Below are positions 1 to 9,103 of a stretch of 60,977 nt of DNA, piece after piece (position 1 is the stretch's first letter; the number at the start of each line of letters is the position of its first letter). Both the position numbers and the translations under genes were made by a program. The stretch covers positions 1 through 60,977 of the forward strand of contig NZ_JAJBTT010000015.1 of NCBI RefSeq assembly GCF_020860705.1, written 5' to 3'. The DNA is from Akkermansia sp. Its GTDB lineage: Bacteria; Verrucomicrobiota; Verrucomicrobiia; Verrucomicrobiales; Akkermansiaceae. Below the pieces are notes generated by a model. It saw nothing but the letters and a program-made list of their open reading frames with translations. It searched no databases and was not told the origin of the DNA.

Positions 1-3
1 GGC

Positions 4-3000
4 GTGGGGGGGGGCTACACCCCCTGTGGTCGCGTACACGCTGGCCCATGGGTTATAAACTTTTTAATAATAATTGTCCCTCCCCCCCCCCCCCCCCCCT
101 TTCTTTCTGACCCGCTGAAGAAAGATTCCGCTTCTTCAGACGGGGAAGATGATGAAAAAAAGGATAACGAAGAGGAGCGCAGCGATGGGGCCGGATTGGT
201 CCCGGAGGTTGGCCGGCAGCCGGAGGCGAATGTTTTCCCGGTTTCCGGTTTTGGCAGCGTTGCGGCAGCACCGCATGAGGTGCAGGACATTGTGGTAGCC
301 GGGGGGGACAGCGTTTCCCTGGAGGAGGGATACGACGGAACGGTGCGGATGGAGGGTTCCGGGGATATTTTCCTGGACAGCGTCAATGTCAGCGACGACG
401 GCAACAAGGAGAAGCATTACGGTCTGAATATCCGGATGGACGGCGGTTCCGGTTCCAAGGTGTACCTGGGGTTCACGTCCTCCACGGCCCGCACCGCGTT
501 CCTGGAGGGGAGCATTTCCGGAAGCGGAACGATGGTGCTTGAGAATACCAGCCGCTCCCGTGCAAGCATTTTTGACCTGACGCATGCGGATATGAGCAGT
601 TTCAGCGGAGTGATTCAAACAGCCGCTCCCCGTTCCGTGGATAATACGCCTGTCCAGATACAGGCCGCGGGGGACATGCATTCCACGGTCATGGACCTGT
701 CCCTCATCCGCCAGGGCGGGACGGATCCTGCAAAACTCGGCGGCTGGCTGACCAATGGCGCGGGAACTCCCTCCCGCGTTATTCTGAAACTGGAAGGAGA
801 TTTGCTTCTTGCCGGCCTGGATGGAGCCACGGAAGGTTCTGCCTCCCGCGTTACGGTGGGCAACGGCGTTGAAGCGACGCTGACCATTGACGGTGCGGGA
901 ACCCATGAGTTCAAGGGAGTAATTGGCGGGGCGGGCGATGACGGCGCCTATTATGAGGGTACGGATAAGAAGGAAAGCTATCGTAATGACCAGATGGTGA
1001 AGGCGGATGGAACCGGGGTAATCAATCTGGTCAAGAAAGGGAGCGGGGAACAGACCGTTTACACGGGCAGCCTGGGCTCCCTGGATATTCAGGGCGGAAC
1101 GCTCCGGGTAGGGCCGAATGGTTCCCTGGTGCTTGGGAATTCCCTCTCCGTCTCCGGTACGGGGTTGCTGGATATTGCTTCGGGCGCTACACTGGCCCTC
1201 GATTATCGTGAAACGGCTTCCCGGCTGGACCGGATGAATTTCCAGTCTGCCGGCACCCTTTTGTTCCATGAAGGATTGGTGTTGGATACGGACGGCACGT
1301 TTGAACTGGACTCTTCCATGCGTTTTTCCGCAGGCAGCCTGCTGACGGTGGTGATGCCTGAATCCGGAATCAATGCCGGAGAGTCCCGGAAGCTGATTTC
1401 CGTGACGGAGGGCCATACCCTGTCCTTTGCCGATGATGTCCAGGTAGAGAAGGTCAGGTACTCCACCGGAGAAAAGGATACGGATGGAAACTGGATTTAC
1501 CGGGTGATTGACGTTTACAACGGGCTTACCCTGGATGTTCAGGGGGATGACAAGTGGCAGATGCTGGTGACCGGGCTGGATTTCACTTCCGTGCAGGGCA
1601 CGTATTTTGATGCGGACAAGTTCAACTATTACGTCTGGCAGGGCAGTGATCCCTGGGTGGAGAACGGCAGCATCTGGTCCGACGGTTCCCGCGGCGGCAG
1701 TCCCTGGGAGGGAAGCCTGACGTTCCGGAACGGGGAGCGCGAAGTCTTCTTCGGCATGCAGGATTTATCCGGCAGGAACGTGAACAATTTTGAAGTCACC
1801 GTTGACGGGACGGTGCAGATGTCCAAAATGACGGTGTTTGTGGAGAAGGACGCCAATGGCAGGAATGGCTATATATTCCATGCGGCGGATGGCGGTTCCG
1901 GCAGTATTGCAGATGCCGGAGCGGCTGTTCCGGGAATGCTGGTCAAGGAGGGAAACGGCCTGCTGACCCTGGCGATCAGCAATACTTTTTCCGGAGGCAC
2001 GGAAATCAATGAAGGCAGTATTCTGGTGGCCCGGGAGGGGGCCCTGGGCTCCGGCGATATCCGCATGGCGGACGGCACGGAACTGTACGTCAACTATCCG
2101 TTTGCCACGGAATTGGATTCCCATTACCGCAATCCGTCCATCAGGAACAATATTCAGATAGGCACGTCTCCGCGGGCCACGGCAAAGGTGGTGATTGGTT
2201 ATTCACCGCTGTCCCTGGCGGAAAAAGAGGAGATGCCCGGCGGTTCGTCCTCCGGCTACCAATGGGATTACCTGACTTCCCGCCACTGGCGCACGCTGTC
2301 CCTGACGGGCAAGCTGACCGGTTATGGTGAATTGACGCTGATGGGATACACCTCCACCACACAGGGGGGGGCCAGCAAATGGGTAAGCATGTTTCATATT
2401 TGCGATGAGGGGTTGTCTGCGGGGGAAAAGTCCGATTTTACGGGTACGGTCAAGCTGGATAACTACATCCTGTATTCCAACGCCCAGGACCCCGGCAACG
2501 CGGATGCGAACAATGACCTTCTCTCCATCCGCAAGCCCGGCGCCGTGCAGCTCATCATTGAAGACGATGCGCTGCGGAACGCCAAGGTGGACCTGACGCG
2601 GAACCATGCCGTGAATGCAGCCGACAACGGGACTGTTTTTGAAGGGAAGGAACGCATGGATTTGTACCATATCCTGCTGGTTCAGAGCGATTCCGTTCTG
2701 GCCGGCCTCCAGGGGGAACTGATCGGGAAAACGCAGGACAGCGAATATTACGGAAAGGAATACACGCTGGCCGGTGAAGTGGACACATTGCGCGTTCTGA
2801 CCAACTCCAACAGTGTCCTGACGCTGAATGTCAACGATGAAAGGGATTTGTACTTTGCCGGGATCTTCGGGACGGCTTCCACGTACGGCTCCTCCACTTC
2901 CGGCATGGTGACGGCTGCCAGCAAGGAAGCCCTTTCCCTGACCAAGACAGGATCCGGCGCCCAGTACATCCATACGGCTGTTGTCCGCCAGCTGGTTCTT

Positions 3001-6000
3001 CAGGAAGGAACGCTCGGCTTTAATAATCTGGATGTAAAAACAACTGCCGTTCTGTATGGCGGCTCCACGCTTAATTTGGGGATAACCAGCGGAATCGCTT
3101 CCAATGGAGATGTTCAGGACTGGGGAACGGCCAAAGGCGGCATGACGATCAACCCCGGATATGCGCTTCATATAGTGACGGGCAATGCCGTAAGCGTGGA
3201 TACGGCGGATGGGGCGAAGCTGGTTCCGGAAACGGCCGTAGTGTATGGTTCCGTGACTGTTTCCGATTCCTCGTACCTGGATTTTGACTGTAGCGTGGTG
3301 CCGTCCGAGCTGGAAGAATATCCGCTCTTGTCCATCAAGAGGCTGGAAGGACTGGAAAATTCCGGCCGGCTGAACCTGGACGGGGACATCCTGGTTCATT
3401 TTGAAGGGTATGACTTCGGAGAGACGGAAACGGTTAACAAGAAATACTATCTGGCTACTACCGAGAACGGTATTTATGTCAACGGAAGCCTGGGAGGCTT
3501 CCTGACGCGCACGATTTCCGTCGGGAATGGCTGGTTTGGCATTATCAGGCTCACGGAAGACAACATGAACCTGGTGATGACGGTGACCAATACGCCCACC
3601 CGTACATGGTATAACGGCGAGAACCGGACTGGGGACGAATATGTCCCGGGCAAGGATAACATCTGGTTTGCCAACGCATCACCTGACGGGGAAGGCACGG
3701 ACCGTGAGCACTGGCAGGAAGGCCTGGACAAGAATCTGGGGCTGGACGGTTTTTACCGGGATACCTACCATGTGGCCTTTGGCGCGGAAGGGAACGGCAA
3801 GACGGGCGCAGTGGAGCGTGAAGGAGGAAAGGATTACAATGTTGTCCTGATCAGGGGGACCGTCCGTCCGGCATCCATCCGCGTGAAGGATGACGTCAAT
3901 TATATCTTCCGGGCTCATGCGGACGGAGGACTCATTGAGGATGGGAAACTGCCTGACGACTATGAAAGCCGCGACTGGAAGACCATTCTGACCAAGGATG
4001 GAGCGGGTATTCTGGTGATGGAAACGGCCAACACGTATTCCGGCGGCACGGTGGTTAATGGAGGTTCCATTGTGATGAGGGACGCTTCCGCGCTGGGAAC
4101 CGGGGAAATCCGGATGTTTGACGGAACTTCCCTGGTGCTGGATTATGAGAGCGCCGGATTTATCCAGAAGGTGGCTTCCCTGGGCAATTTACTTACGGTG
4201 GGGGATCATTCCGTGGTGACGGCATCCCATACCGACAAGGTGATAGGAGGTGTTATTTCCACTCTCCGAGGCGGATCTACCTCCAACCTTGTTCTTCAGC
4301 ATGCCCACAGCGGGGATCAGTCCGTTTTTCAGCTGGACGACGGGACCAATTTCCATGGAAAAATCAGCATGAGTTCCGTAGAAAGCGGAAAGGGGATCGT
4401 GCAGGTCTGCCTGGACCGGGATGTGTGGCGGGCTGCCCTCTTTGACTTGAGCCTGAACGGAGCGCGGACGACGGTGCTGCATCTTGATTCCACGGAAGAG
4501 GAACATAAGGTGACGCTGGAAGGCCTGGTAGGGCAGGATGAATCTTCCTTTGTCACGACGGAGTCCAGCGCCGGGAGGGATTCTTCCACCGTCCTGAACC
4601 TGGCTGCCGATACGGAAGACCGCGTTTACCATGGGAATGTGGGGTTCGGTCAATACATCGACATGAACGATACGGGCCGGAAAGACGCTTCCGGCTACAT
4701 CAGCCTGCTCAAAACGGGAGTTTTTTCCCAGACGCTGGGGAGCGCCCGTCTGGCGGAGCTGGATATCCGGGAAGGGGCGGTGAAAGTGGAAAAAGCCCTT
4801 TTCCAGGCCGGAGCGCTGAAGGTGGAGCAGGATGGCAACCTGGTAGTAGGCAGGGATGAATGGCAGAGCCTGTATGATTATGACGTGCAGGTTAACGGAG
4901 GGGGCATCCTGCGTCTGGGTATGGGGTTTGGCTCCCTGTCCGGCACTCCTTATACGGAAAGCGGCGTGCAGAAGCTGGGCAATACGATTCTGCTGAACGG
5001 AGGCGGTTTGCTGGGCATGCTGGATGCGGACTGGAGCAATGATTATGAAATGGTGGTGAATGCTGGAAGCGAGGCCTTTGTCCTGGATACGACCGGTTAC
5101 GATCCGGATACCATGACAGCCTCCGGAAGCAGCCATGTGATGACGCTCAACGGCTCCATCAAGCCCGGCGATACTTCCGGAACCATCATCGTCAAAAACG
5201 GCAACGCAGGCGCGAACGGCCGCGTGATTCTGGGCGGAGCCAACACCTGGGACGGCACCTACCAGGTAACGGATCATGCCGCTCTGGAACTGGCCCATGC
5301 GGAAGCGCTTAATACGAAAGCGGATGTCGAGCTCCTCGGGATGGATTCCCGGCTGGACGCCAGGGCGGAAACGGTTTCCTACGCCAGTTCCGTGAAACTG
5401 ACGGGAGAGGGAGCCTCCATCAACACGCTGAATTCTTCATCCCTGTCCGATATTTCCGTAGCGGTGACGGCGCGGACCGGAGCTTCCTCTTCCACGGTGG
5501 AGCACGCTTCCTTCGGCTCTTCCGCCGGAAAGGGAGTCTTGCAGGGAACAAGCCCTGAGGACCGTGCCCGGCTCAACGGGGTTAACGTCCATGTCAGGAC
5601 CGGAGCGGCGCTGACGCATACGGAATTTTCCGCCTCCGTGCTGGAGGTGGCCGCAGGGCAGGAAGCCCGTGTGGTGGACATGCTCATTCATGCCGCGGAT
5701 TCCGGCATCAGGATGGGCGAGTTTTCCTCCCTGGCCGTCTCTTCCGTTTCCACCTCCGTTTCCACGCCGAACCTGAACATCAGCTATGCGGATGGCAACT
5801 TTTCCATGACCGCTCCCGACACATGGACGACCAACGCGCTGATTACCGGAGCGGGGCAGGCTTCCGTGGATTTCTCCGGCGGTGTGAACCTGATGCTGAC
5901 GGAATGTTCCAGCGCCCTGATTGAGCAACTGGTGGAATCCCGGGTGAGCACCATCCACTTTGTGCTTTATGACGGCTCCCTCTCCAATACGTTCAACGGA

Positions 6001-6186
6001 GATTCCTCCCTGGCCTCCGTCCTGTATGACGCCGCTCTGAAAAATGCCGGATTCATCCTGGAAAACGGGGATTCCTGGATGAATGACGGAGTGGTGACCC
6101 TGGTGCGCACGGTTCCCGAACCCGGCTCCGCCGCTCTGGGACTGCTGGGCCTGGGTGCGCTGCTGCTGCGCCGCCGCAGAAACTGA
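4..6186 (+). CDS. Giant beta-helical passenger-type PEP-CTERM surface protein (N-terminus uncertain)
   Basis: The open frame is 2060 codons and extends to the window edge, so the first 80 or so residues are unreliable. From about residue 90 the protein is a Gly/Ser/Thr-rich beta-repeat passenger. Two copies of the autotransporter-associated beta-strand repeat are clear: NTFSGGTEINEG (nt about 1980-2020) and NTYSGGTVVNGG (nt about 4030-4070). The C-terminus is a PEP-CTERM sorting signal, VPEPGSAALGLLGLGALLL followed by RRRR. No beta-barrel domain is present, so surface display would depend on exosortase-type sorting. A likely signal peptide begins at ATG 149/152 but in another frame (see findings), so this copy may be frameshifted or contain a sequence error. 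Function is probably adhesion or a structural surface role, inferred only from architecture. Confidence 0.75.
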   Translation: MGGGYTPCGRVHAGPWVINFLIIIVPPPPPPPFLSDPLKKDSASSDGEDDEKKDNEEERSDGAGLVPEVGRQPEANVFPVSGFGSVAAAPHEVQDIVVAGGDSVSLEEGYDGTVRMEGSGDIFLDSVNVSDDGNKEKHYGLNIRMDGGSGSKVYLGFTSSTARTAFLEGSISGSGTMVLENTSRSRASIFDLTHADMSSFSGVIQTAAPRSVDNTPVQIQAAGDMHSTVMDLSLIRQGGTDPAKLGGWLTNGAGTPSRVILKLEGDLLLAGLDGATEGSASRVTVGNGVEATLTIDGAGTHEFKGVIGGAGDDGAYYEGTDKKESYRNDQMVKADGTGVINLVKKGSGEQTVYTGSLGSLDIQGGTLRVGPNGSLVLGNSLSVSGTGLLDIASGATLALDYRETASRLDRMNFQSAGTLLFHEGLVLDTDGTFELDSSMRFSAGSLLTVVMPESGINAGESRKLISVTEGHTLSFADDVQVEKVRYSTGEKDTDGNWIYRVIDVYNGLTLDVQGDDKWQMLVTGLDFTSVQGTYFDADKFNYYVWQGSDPWVENGSIWSDGSRGGSPWEGSLTFRNGEREVFFGMQDLSGRNVNNFEVTVDGTVQMSKMTVFVEKDANGRNGYIFHAADGGSGSIADAGAAVPGMLVKEGNGLLTLAISNTFSGGTEINEGSILVAREGALGSGDIRMADGTELYVNYPFATELDSHYRNPSIRNNIQIGTSPRATAKVVIGYSPLSLAEKEEMPGGSSSGYQWDYLTSRHWRTLSLTGKLTGYGELTLMGYTSTTQGGASKWVSMFHICDEGLSAGEKSDFTGTVKLDNYILYSNAQDPGNADANNDLLSIRKPGAVQLIIEDDALRNAKVDLTRNHAVNAADNGTVFEGKERMDLYHILLVQSDSVLAGLQGELIGKTQDSEYYGKEYTLAGEVDTLRVLTNSNSVLTLNVNDERDLYFAGIFGTASTYGSSTSGMVTAASKEALSLTKTGSGAQYIHTAVVRQLVLQEGTLGFNNLDVKTTAVLYGGSTLNLGITSGIASNGDVQDWGTAKGGMTINPGYALHIVTGNAVSVDTADGAKLVPETAVVYGSVTVSDSSYLDFDCSVVPSELEEYPLLSIKRLEGLENSGRLNLDGDILVHFEGYDFGETETVNKKYYLATTENGIYVNGSLGGFLTRTISVGNGWFGIIRLTEDNMNLVMTVTNTPTRTWYNGENRTGDEYVPGKDNIWFANASPDGEGTDREHWQEGLDKNLGLDGFYRDTYHVAFGAEGNGKTGAVEREGGKDYNVVLIRGTVRPASIRVKDDVNYIFRAHADGGLIEDGKLPDDYESRDWKTILTKDGAGILVMETANTYSGGTVVNGGSIVMRDASALGTGEIRMFDGTSLVLDYESAGFIQKVASLGNLLTVGDHSVVTASHTDKVIGGVISTLRGGSTSNLVLQHAHSGDQSVFQLDDGTNFHGKISMSSVESGKGIVQVCLDRDVWRAALFDLSLNGARTTVLHLDSTEEEHKVTLEGLVGQDESSFVTTESSAGRDSSTVLNLAADTEDRVYHGNVGFGQYIDMNDTGRKDASGYISLLKTGVFSQTLGSARLAELDIREGAVKVEKALFQAGALKVEQDGNLVVGRDEWQSLYDYDVQVNGGGILRLGMGFGSLSGTPYTESGVQKLGNTILLNGGGLLGMLDADWSNDYEMVVNAGSEAFVLDTTGYDPDTMTASGSSHVMTLNGSIKPGDTSGTIIVKNGNAGANGRVILGGANTWDGTYQVTDHAALELAHAEALNTKADVELLGMDSRLDARAETVSYASSVKLTGEGASINTLNSSSLSDISVAVTARTGASSSTVEHASFGSSAGKGVLQGTSPEDRARLNGVNVHVRTGAALTHTEFSASVLEVAAGQEARVVDMLIHAADSGIRMGEFSSLAVSSVSTSVSTPNLNISYADGNFSMTAPDTWTTNALITGAGQASVDFSGGVNLMLTECSSALIEQLVESRVSTIHFVLYDGSLSNTFNGDSSLASVLYDAALKNAGFILENGDSWMNDGVVTLVRTVPEPGSAALGLLGLGALLLRRRRN
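82..99. repeat. 18-base homopolymeric C tract
   Basis: An uninterrupted run of 18 C lies about 50 bases upstream of the first ATG with a plausible signal-peptide n-region (149/152). Runs this long slip readily in replication and sequencing. The giant open frame happens to read through it as consecutive prolines. A nine-G run occurs at positions 6-14. The tract could be a contingency locus acting on promoter spacing, on the 5' leader, or on reading frame if translation starts upstream. Confidence 0.9.
115..139 (+). promoter_or_regulatory. Leader hairpin between poly-C tract and candidate start
   Basis: CTGAAGAA (115-122) pairs with TTCTTCAG (132-139) around a nine-base loop. The hairpin ends ten bases before ATG 149 and adjoins a GGGGAAG sequence that could serve as ribosome binding site. 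No run of T follows, so it is not an obvious intrinsic terminator. A role in translation control of the downstream surface protein is inference. Confidence 0.45.
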
Positions 6187-6293
6187 ACCGACTGGTAAAA
6201 ACATTCCGGCGTCCTGTATCCTTCCGGATTTGGGGCGCCGGGAAAGGCAAAACGGAAGATCCGGCCCTGGCCGGGTCTGGAAAATGGTGGCCC

Positions 6294-7115
6294 TTACCGG
6301 GCGGACTTCGCCTGCTGCCAGCGTTCCTCCATGGCGTCCAGCGTGGCTTCTTCCAGGGAAAGGCCGTCTTTGGTGAGCAGCCGTTCCATCTCATTGAAAC
6401 GCTGTTCAAACTTCCTGTTCGCTCCTGCCATGGCCGTTTCCGGATCAATTCCCTTTTTCCGGCACAGGTTGACCACGGAAAACAGCAGGTCTCCCAGCTC
6501 TTCCGTAACGCGCGGATCTTCCTCCGCCGCGGGGAGGATTTCCTCGCATTCCGCAGTTTCCTCCTTCACTTTATCCAGGGCGCCCTTGGCGTCCGGCCAG
6601 TCAAACCCGACTTTCGCGGCTTTTTTCTGGAGTTTCCACGCCCGGAGCATGGGCGGCAGCCCTTTGCCCGTTCCGTGCAGGTACGGAGTGGCTTCCGCGC
6701 CTTTTTCCTGGCGTTTGATCTTGTCCCACTGGGTCAGCACGGCGTCCGTCGTATCCGCCTGGGACTGGGCGAACACATGAGGATGGCGGCGGACGAGCTT
6801 TTCACTCACTTCCGCAGCCACGTCATTGAAATCGAAACGACCTGCCTCCTGGGCGATTTCCGCATGAAAAACCACCTGAAGCAGAACGTCGCCCAGCTCC
6901 TCCTTCATCTGCGTCCAGTCATCCCGCTGGATGGTGTCCACCACTTCATAGGCTTCCTCAATCATGTTGGTAATCAGGGAATGATGGGTCTGTTCCGCAT
7001 CCCAGGGGCAGCCCTGGGGAGCGCGCAGGCGTTTCATGATGGCGATGAGGCGCTGCATTTGCCGGGCAGGCTCGTGGCATTCGATCATTTCAGTGTCGTT
7101 CATGACAGGAGCCAT
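6294..7115 (-). CDS. mazG: Nucleoside triphosphate pyrophosphohydrolase MazG
   Basis: This is an all-alpha NTP pyrophosphatase that hydrolyses (d)NTPs to NMP and PPi and cleans the nucleotide pool. The N-terminal half shows RLRAPQGCPWDAEQTH and the metal-binding EExxD helix EELGDVLLQVVFHAEIA. A second helical copy, EELGDLLFSVVNLCRKKG, is near the C-terminus, as in full-length MazG. ATG 7115 is chosen over 7103 and 7145 because AGGA lies about seven bases upstream of it; this gives 273 aa, the usual length. The gene is divergent from the small gene starting at 7190, with a shared intergenic promoter region of about 75 bases. Confidence 0.93.
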   Translation of the reverse strand: MAPVMNDTEMIECHEPARQMQRLIAIMKRLRAPQGCPWDAEQTHHSLITNMIEEAYEVVDTIQRDDWTQMKEELGDVLLQVVFHAEIAQEAGRFDFNDVAAEVSEKLVRRHPHVFAQSQADTTDAVLTQWDKIKRQEKGAEATPYLHGTGKGLPPMLRAWKLQKKAAKVGFDWPDAKGALDKVKEETAECEEILPAAEEDPRVTEELGDLLFSVVNLCRKKGIDPETAMAGANRKFEQRFNEMERLLTKDGLSLEEATLDAMEERWQQAKSAR

Positions 7116-7189
7116 ACTAATCCTGCAAGGGCGGATGACTAGCAAAAATTCCTCTTTACCCGGAGCGGTTCTCCCTTACACTCGCCCCC

Positions 7190-7492
7190 ATGGAAGTTCA
7201 CACGTGGAAAGAACGCACGGAAGAAGGGACCCTGGTGTACCGGGCATGCCACCATGCCAGCAAATGGAAGCTGGAATGCGCTCCCAAGGTAGGCCGTGCG
7301 GAACGTGACGATGTGGAATGGGAACACGTGGAATTCACGCGCGAGCACTGGGTAACCCTGCGTGACGTGCTCTGGCGCAAGTACCAGCGCAAGCGCTGCC
7401 CGTGGCGTTTTATTGAGGCCATAGACAAGCTTCTGGAAGACATGCCGGAAGAGGAGGAAGCCGGTTCTCCCGGTGAGGAGGACGGGCAATAG
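7190..7492 (+). CDS. Small conserved-looking acidic protein of unknown function
   Basis: The 100-aa product is rich in Trp, Arg and His (MEVHTWKERTEEG at the start, then WEHVEFTREHWVTLRDVLW) and ends in a low-complexity acidic tail (MPEEEEAGSPGEEDGQ). There is no signal peptide, membrane segment or recognised motif. It lies between divergent mazG and co-directional comF, 21 bases before the comF start, so it probably shares a transcript with comF. Strong G/C third-position bias supports real coding. I do not recognise a family. Confidence 0.65.
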   Translation: MEVHTWKERTEEGTLVYRACHHASKWKLECAPKVGRAERDDVEWEHVEFTREHWVTLRDVLWRKYQRKRCPWRFIEAIDKLLEDMPEEEEAGSPGEEDGQ

Positions 7493-7513
7493 GGGCGCAT
7501 TGCAACTTCTGCC

Positions 7514-8272
7514 GTGCCGGAAATGCTGAAGGAGGTATTCAGGGAATGGCTCTCCTGGGTGTACCCCTTCGTTTGCGAATTATGCGGCCGGGGCGGCCTG
7601 GACGGCTGCCATGTCTGTCCGGAATGCCGCGGGCGTTTCATACGCATTGAGCCTCCCTGCTGCGCCGTTTGCGGAGAACCTGCGGATGGGTCCTTCGTTC
7701 CGTCCGGATTATGCTCCCGCTGTGCGGAGACTGCGCCTTCCTTTGAGGAAGCCCGTGCCGTGTATGTGAATGAAGGGGCATTGAGGGATCTTCTGCTGGC
7801 CTTCAAATATGCTGGAGCCCTCCATCTGGCCGGAACCTTCGCGGGGATGATGGCGGATGCCGTGCGTGAAAATCCCCATTGGTTCGGAGGAAAGAAACGC
7901 CTGCTTGTTCCCGTGCCCATGCACCGCCGCAAGCTGGTCCGGAGAGGGTACAACCAGGCGCAGGAACTGGCGGTGCTGCTGGGCAGGGAATTTGGCTGGC
8001 CCTGCAGTGGGGTGCTGAAACGCCTGCCGGACCGGCTGCCCCAGGCCAGTCTGGCGCGGGAGCAGCGCTTCCGCCATGCCCGCAAAATGTATGCCGGGGA
8101 TGCAAAAAGATTGAAACGGCATCCTGTCACGGGAAAGGACGTGCTGCTGGTGGACGACATTTTTACGACCGGGGCTACGGCGGACGCCTGCGCGCATCTG
8201 CTGCTCCGTGCCGGAGCAGCTTCCGTGTGCGTGCTGACGCTGGCGCGGACGCACCATGCATGGCAGGGCTGA
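7514..8272 (+). CDS. comF: ComF family phosphoribosyltransferase-like protein
   Basis: ComF proteins link DNA uptake and competence to a PRTase fold. The N-terminus carries zinc-binding Cys pairs (CELCGRGG, CHVCPEC, then CCAVCGEP and CSRC). The C-terminal half has the PRPP-binding loop VLLVDDIFTTGAT near residues 215-227 and the conserved RGYNQAQELA segment. Length (252 aa from GTG 7514, or 249 from ATG 7523) is typical. In many bacteria ComF works with a ComEC/ComFA uptake machine; none is seen here, so a competence role is not shown by context. Confidence 0.9.
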   Translation: MPEMLKEVFREWLSWVYPFVCELCGRGGLDGCHVCPECRGRFIRIEPPCCAVCGEPADGSFVPSGLCSRCAETAPSFEEARAVYVNEGALRDLLLAFKYAGALHLAGTFAGMMADAVRENPHWFGGKKRLLVPVPMHRRKLVRRGYNQAQELAVLLGREFGWPCSGVLKRLPDRLPQASLAREQRFRHARKMYAGDAKRLKRHPVTGKDVLLVDDIFTTGATADACAHLLLRAGAASVCVLTLARTHHAWQG

Positions 8273-8319
8273 ACCGGAATTTTCTTTCAAGCCTTCTTCA
8301 TCCTTCCTACAATGGGAGC

Positions 8320-8742
8320 ATGAATCCGGAGCTGGCATTTCAAACGGAAGATGAAGTCATGTTTTATGATACCGACTGCGGCGGAGTGGTTCATAACCTG
8401 GCCTATCTGCGCATGATTGAAGCGTGCCGAACCAAGCTGGGGGCTAAGCTGGGTATGGATTATAAAACCATGGGAGACTTGCAGCAGTTCACCGTAGTGG
8501 TGCGCCATGAAATCGACTACGTTCGTCCGGCCGTGCTGGGGGATACGATTGTGACGACAGGGTGGCTTCAATCCGTGGAAAGAGCCAGTTTCTGGTGTGA
8601 TTTCGAGATGCGCCGCGCTTCCAACAACGATTTGCTGGTGAGAGCTCATCAGCAGCTTGCATTCGTTCAGATGCCCCAGGGTCGTCCCGTACGCATTCCG
8701 GCGGAGTGGCGCGCCCGGTGGCTGGCGTGCATGGAATCCTGA
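8320..8742 (+). CDS. YbgC-type acyl-CoA thioesterase
   Basis: This 140-aa hotdog-fold protein carries the 4HBT/YbgC signature YDTDCGGVVHN followed by YLRMIEACR, with the catalytic Asp in the YDTD motif near residues 16-19. The family hydrolyses acyl-CoA or aromatic acyl-CoA thioesters and is often linked to the Tol-Pal system, which is not next to it here. ATG 8320 is chosen because it starts just before the conserved motif. A longer frame runs upstream into comF with no family similarity. It starts 47 bases after the comF stop and may be co-transcribed. Confidence 0.88.
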   Translation: MNPELAFQTEDEVMFYDTDCGGVVHNLAYLRMIEACRTKLGAKLGMDYKTMGDLQQFTVVVRHEIDYVRPAVLGDTIVTTGWLQSVERASFWCDFEMRRASNNDLLVRAHQQLAFVQMPQGRPVRIPAEWRARWLACMES

Positions 8743-8827
8743 TCTTTTTTTGTCCGTCTTCCATTTTGCGCTTGCCATGGAAGGGGGCGTGGTGTTTACT
8801 GCCTCCGCCCTTCCAGTAAGGGTAAGT

Positions 8828-8903
8828 GCTTGGGTAGCTCAGTTGGTAGAGCAGTAGACTTTTAATCTATTGGTCCCGGGTTCGAGTCCCGGTCCAAGTA
8901 CCA
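8828..8903 (+). tRNA. tRNA-Lys (anticodon UUU)
   Basis: The 76-base cloverleaf includes the encoded CCA end. The D arm GCTC...GAGC, the anticodon stem GTAGA/TCTAT with loop CTTTTAA (anticodon TTT) and the T stem CCGGG/CCCGG with TTCGAGT loop are all present. The acceptor stem is GCTTGGG/TCCAAGT with G-U pairs at both ends, then discriminator A. It decodes AAA and AAG. Confidence 0.97.
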
Positions 8904-8921
8904 TTCATTTTCCATCCTTTG

Positions 8922-8960
8922 AAACTCCGTGAGGAATAGTTCCTTGCGGAGTTTTCTTTT
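8922..8960 (+). terminator. Intrinsic terminator after tRNA-Lys
   Basis: AAACTCCG pairs with CGGAGTTT and the inner AGGAA pairs with TTCCT around a short loop. The stem is followed by TTTTCTTTT. Confidence 0.88.
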
Positions 8961-9103
8961 ACGGAGTATTTTTACTCGTAGTCGGGAGTGCATGTTGAAT
9001 GCGTATGGGAACGGCTCATGCTGGTATTTATATTCCCCACGGCTTGCCCGCTCTTCCCGTTGTGTAAATACCGGAAGAAAGCGGGAAGATGCATTTTCAG
9101 TGA

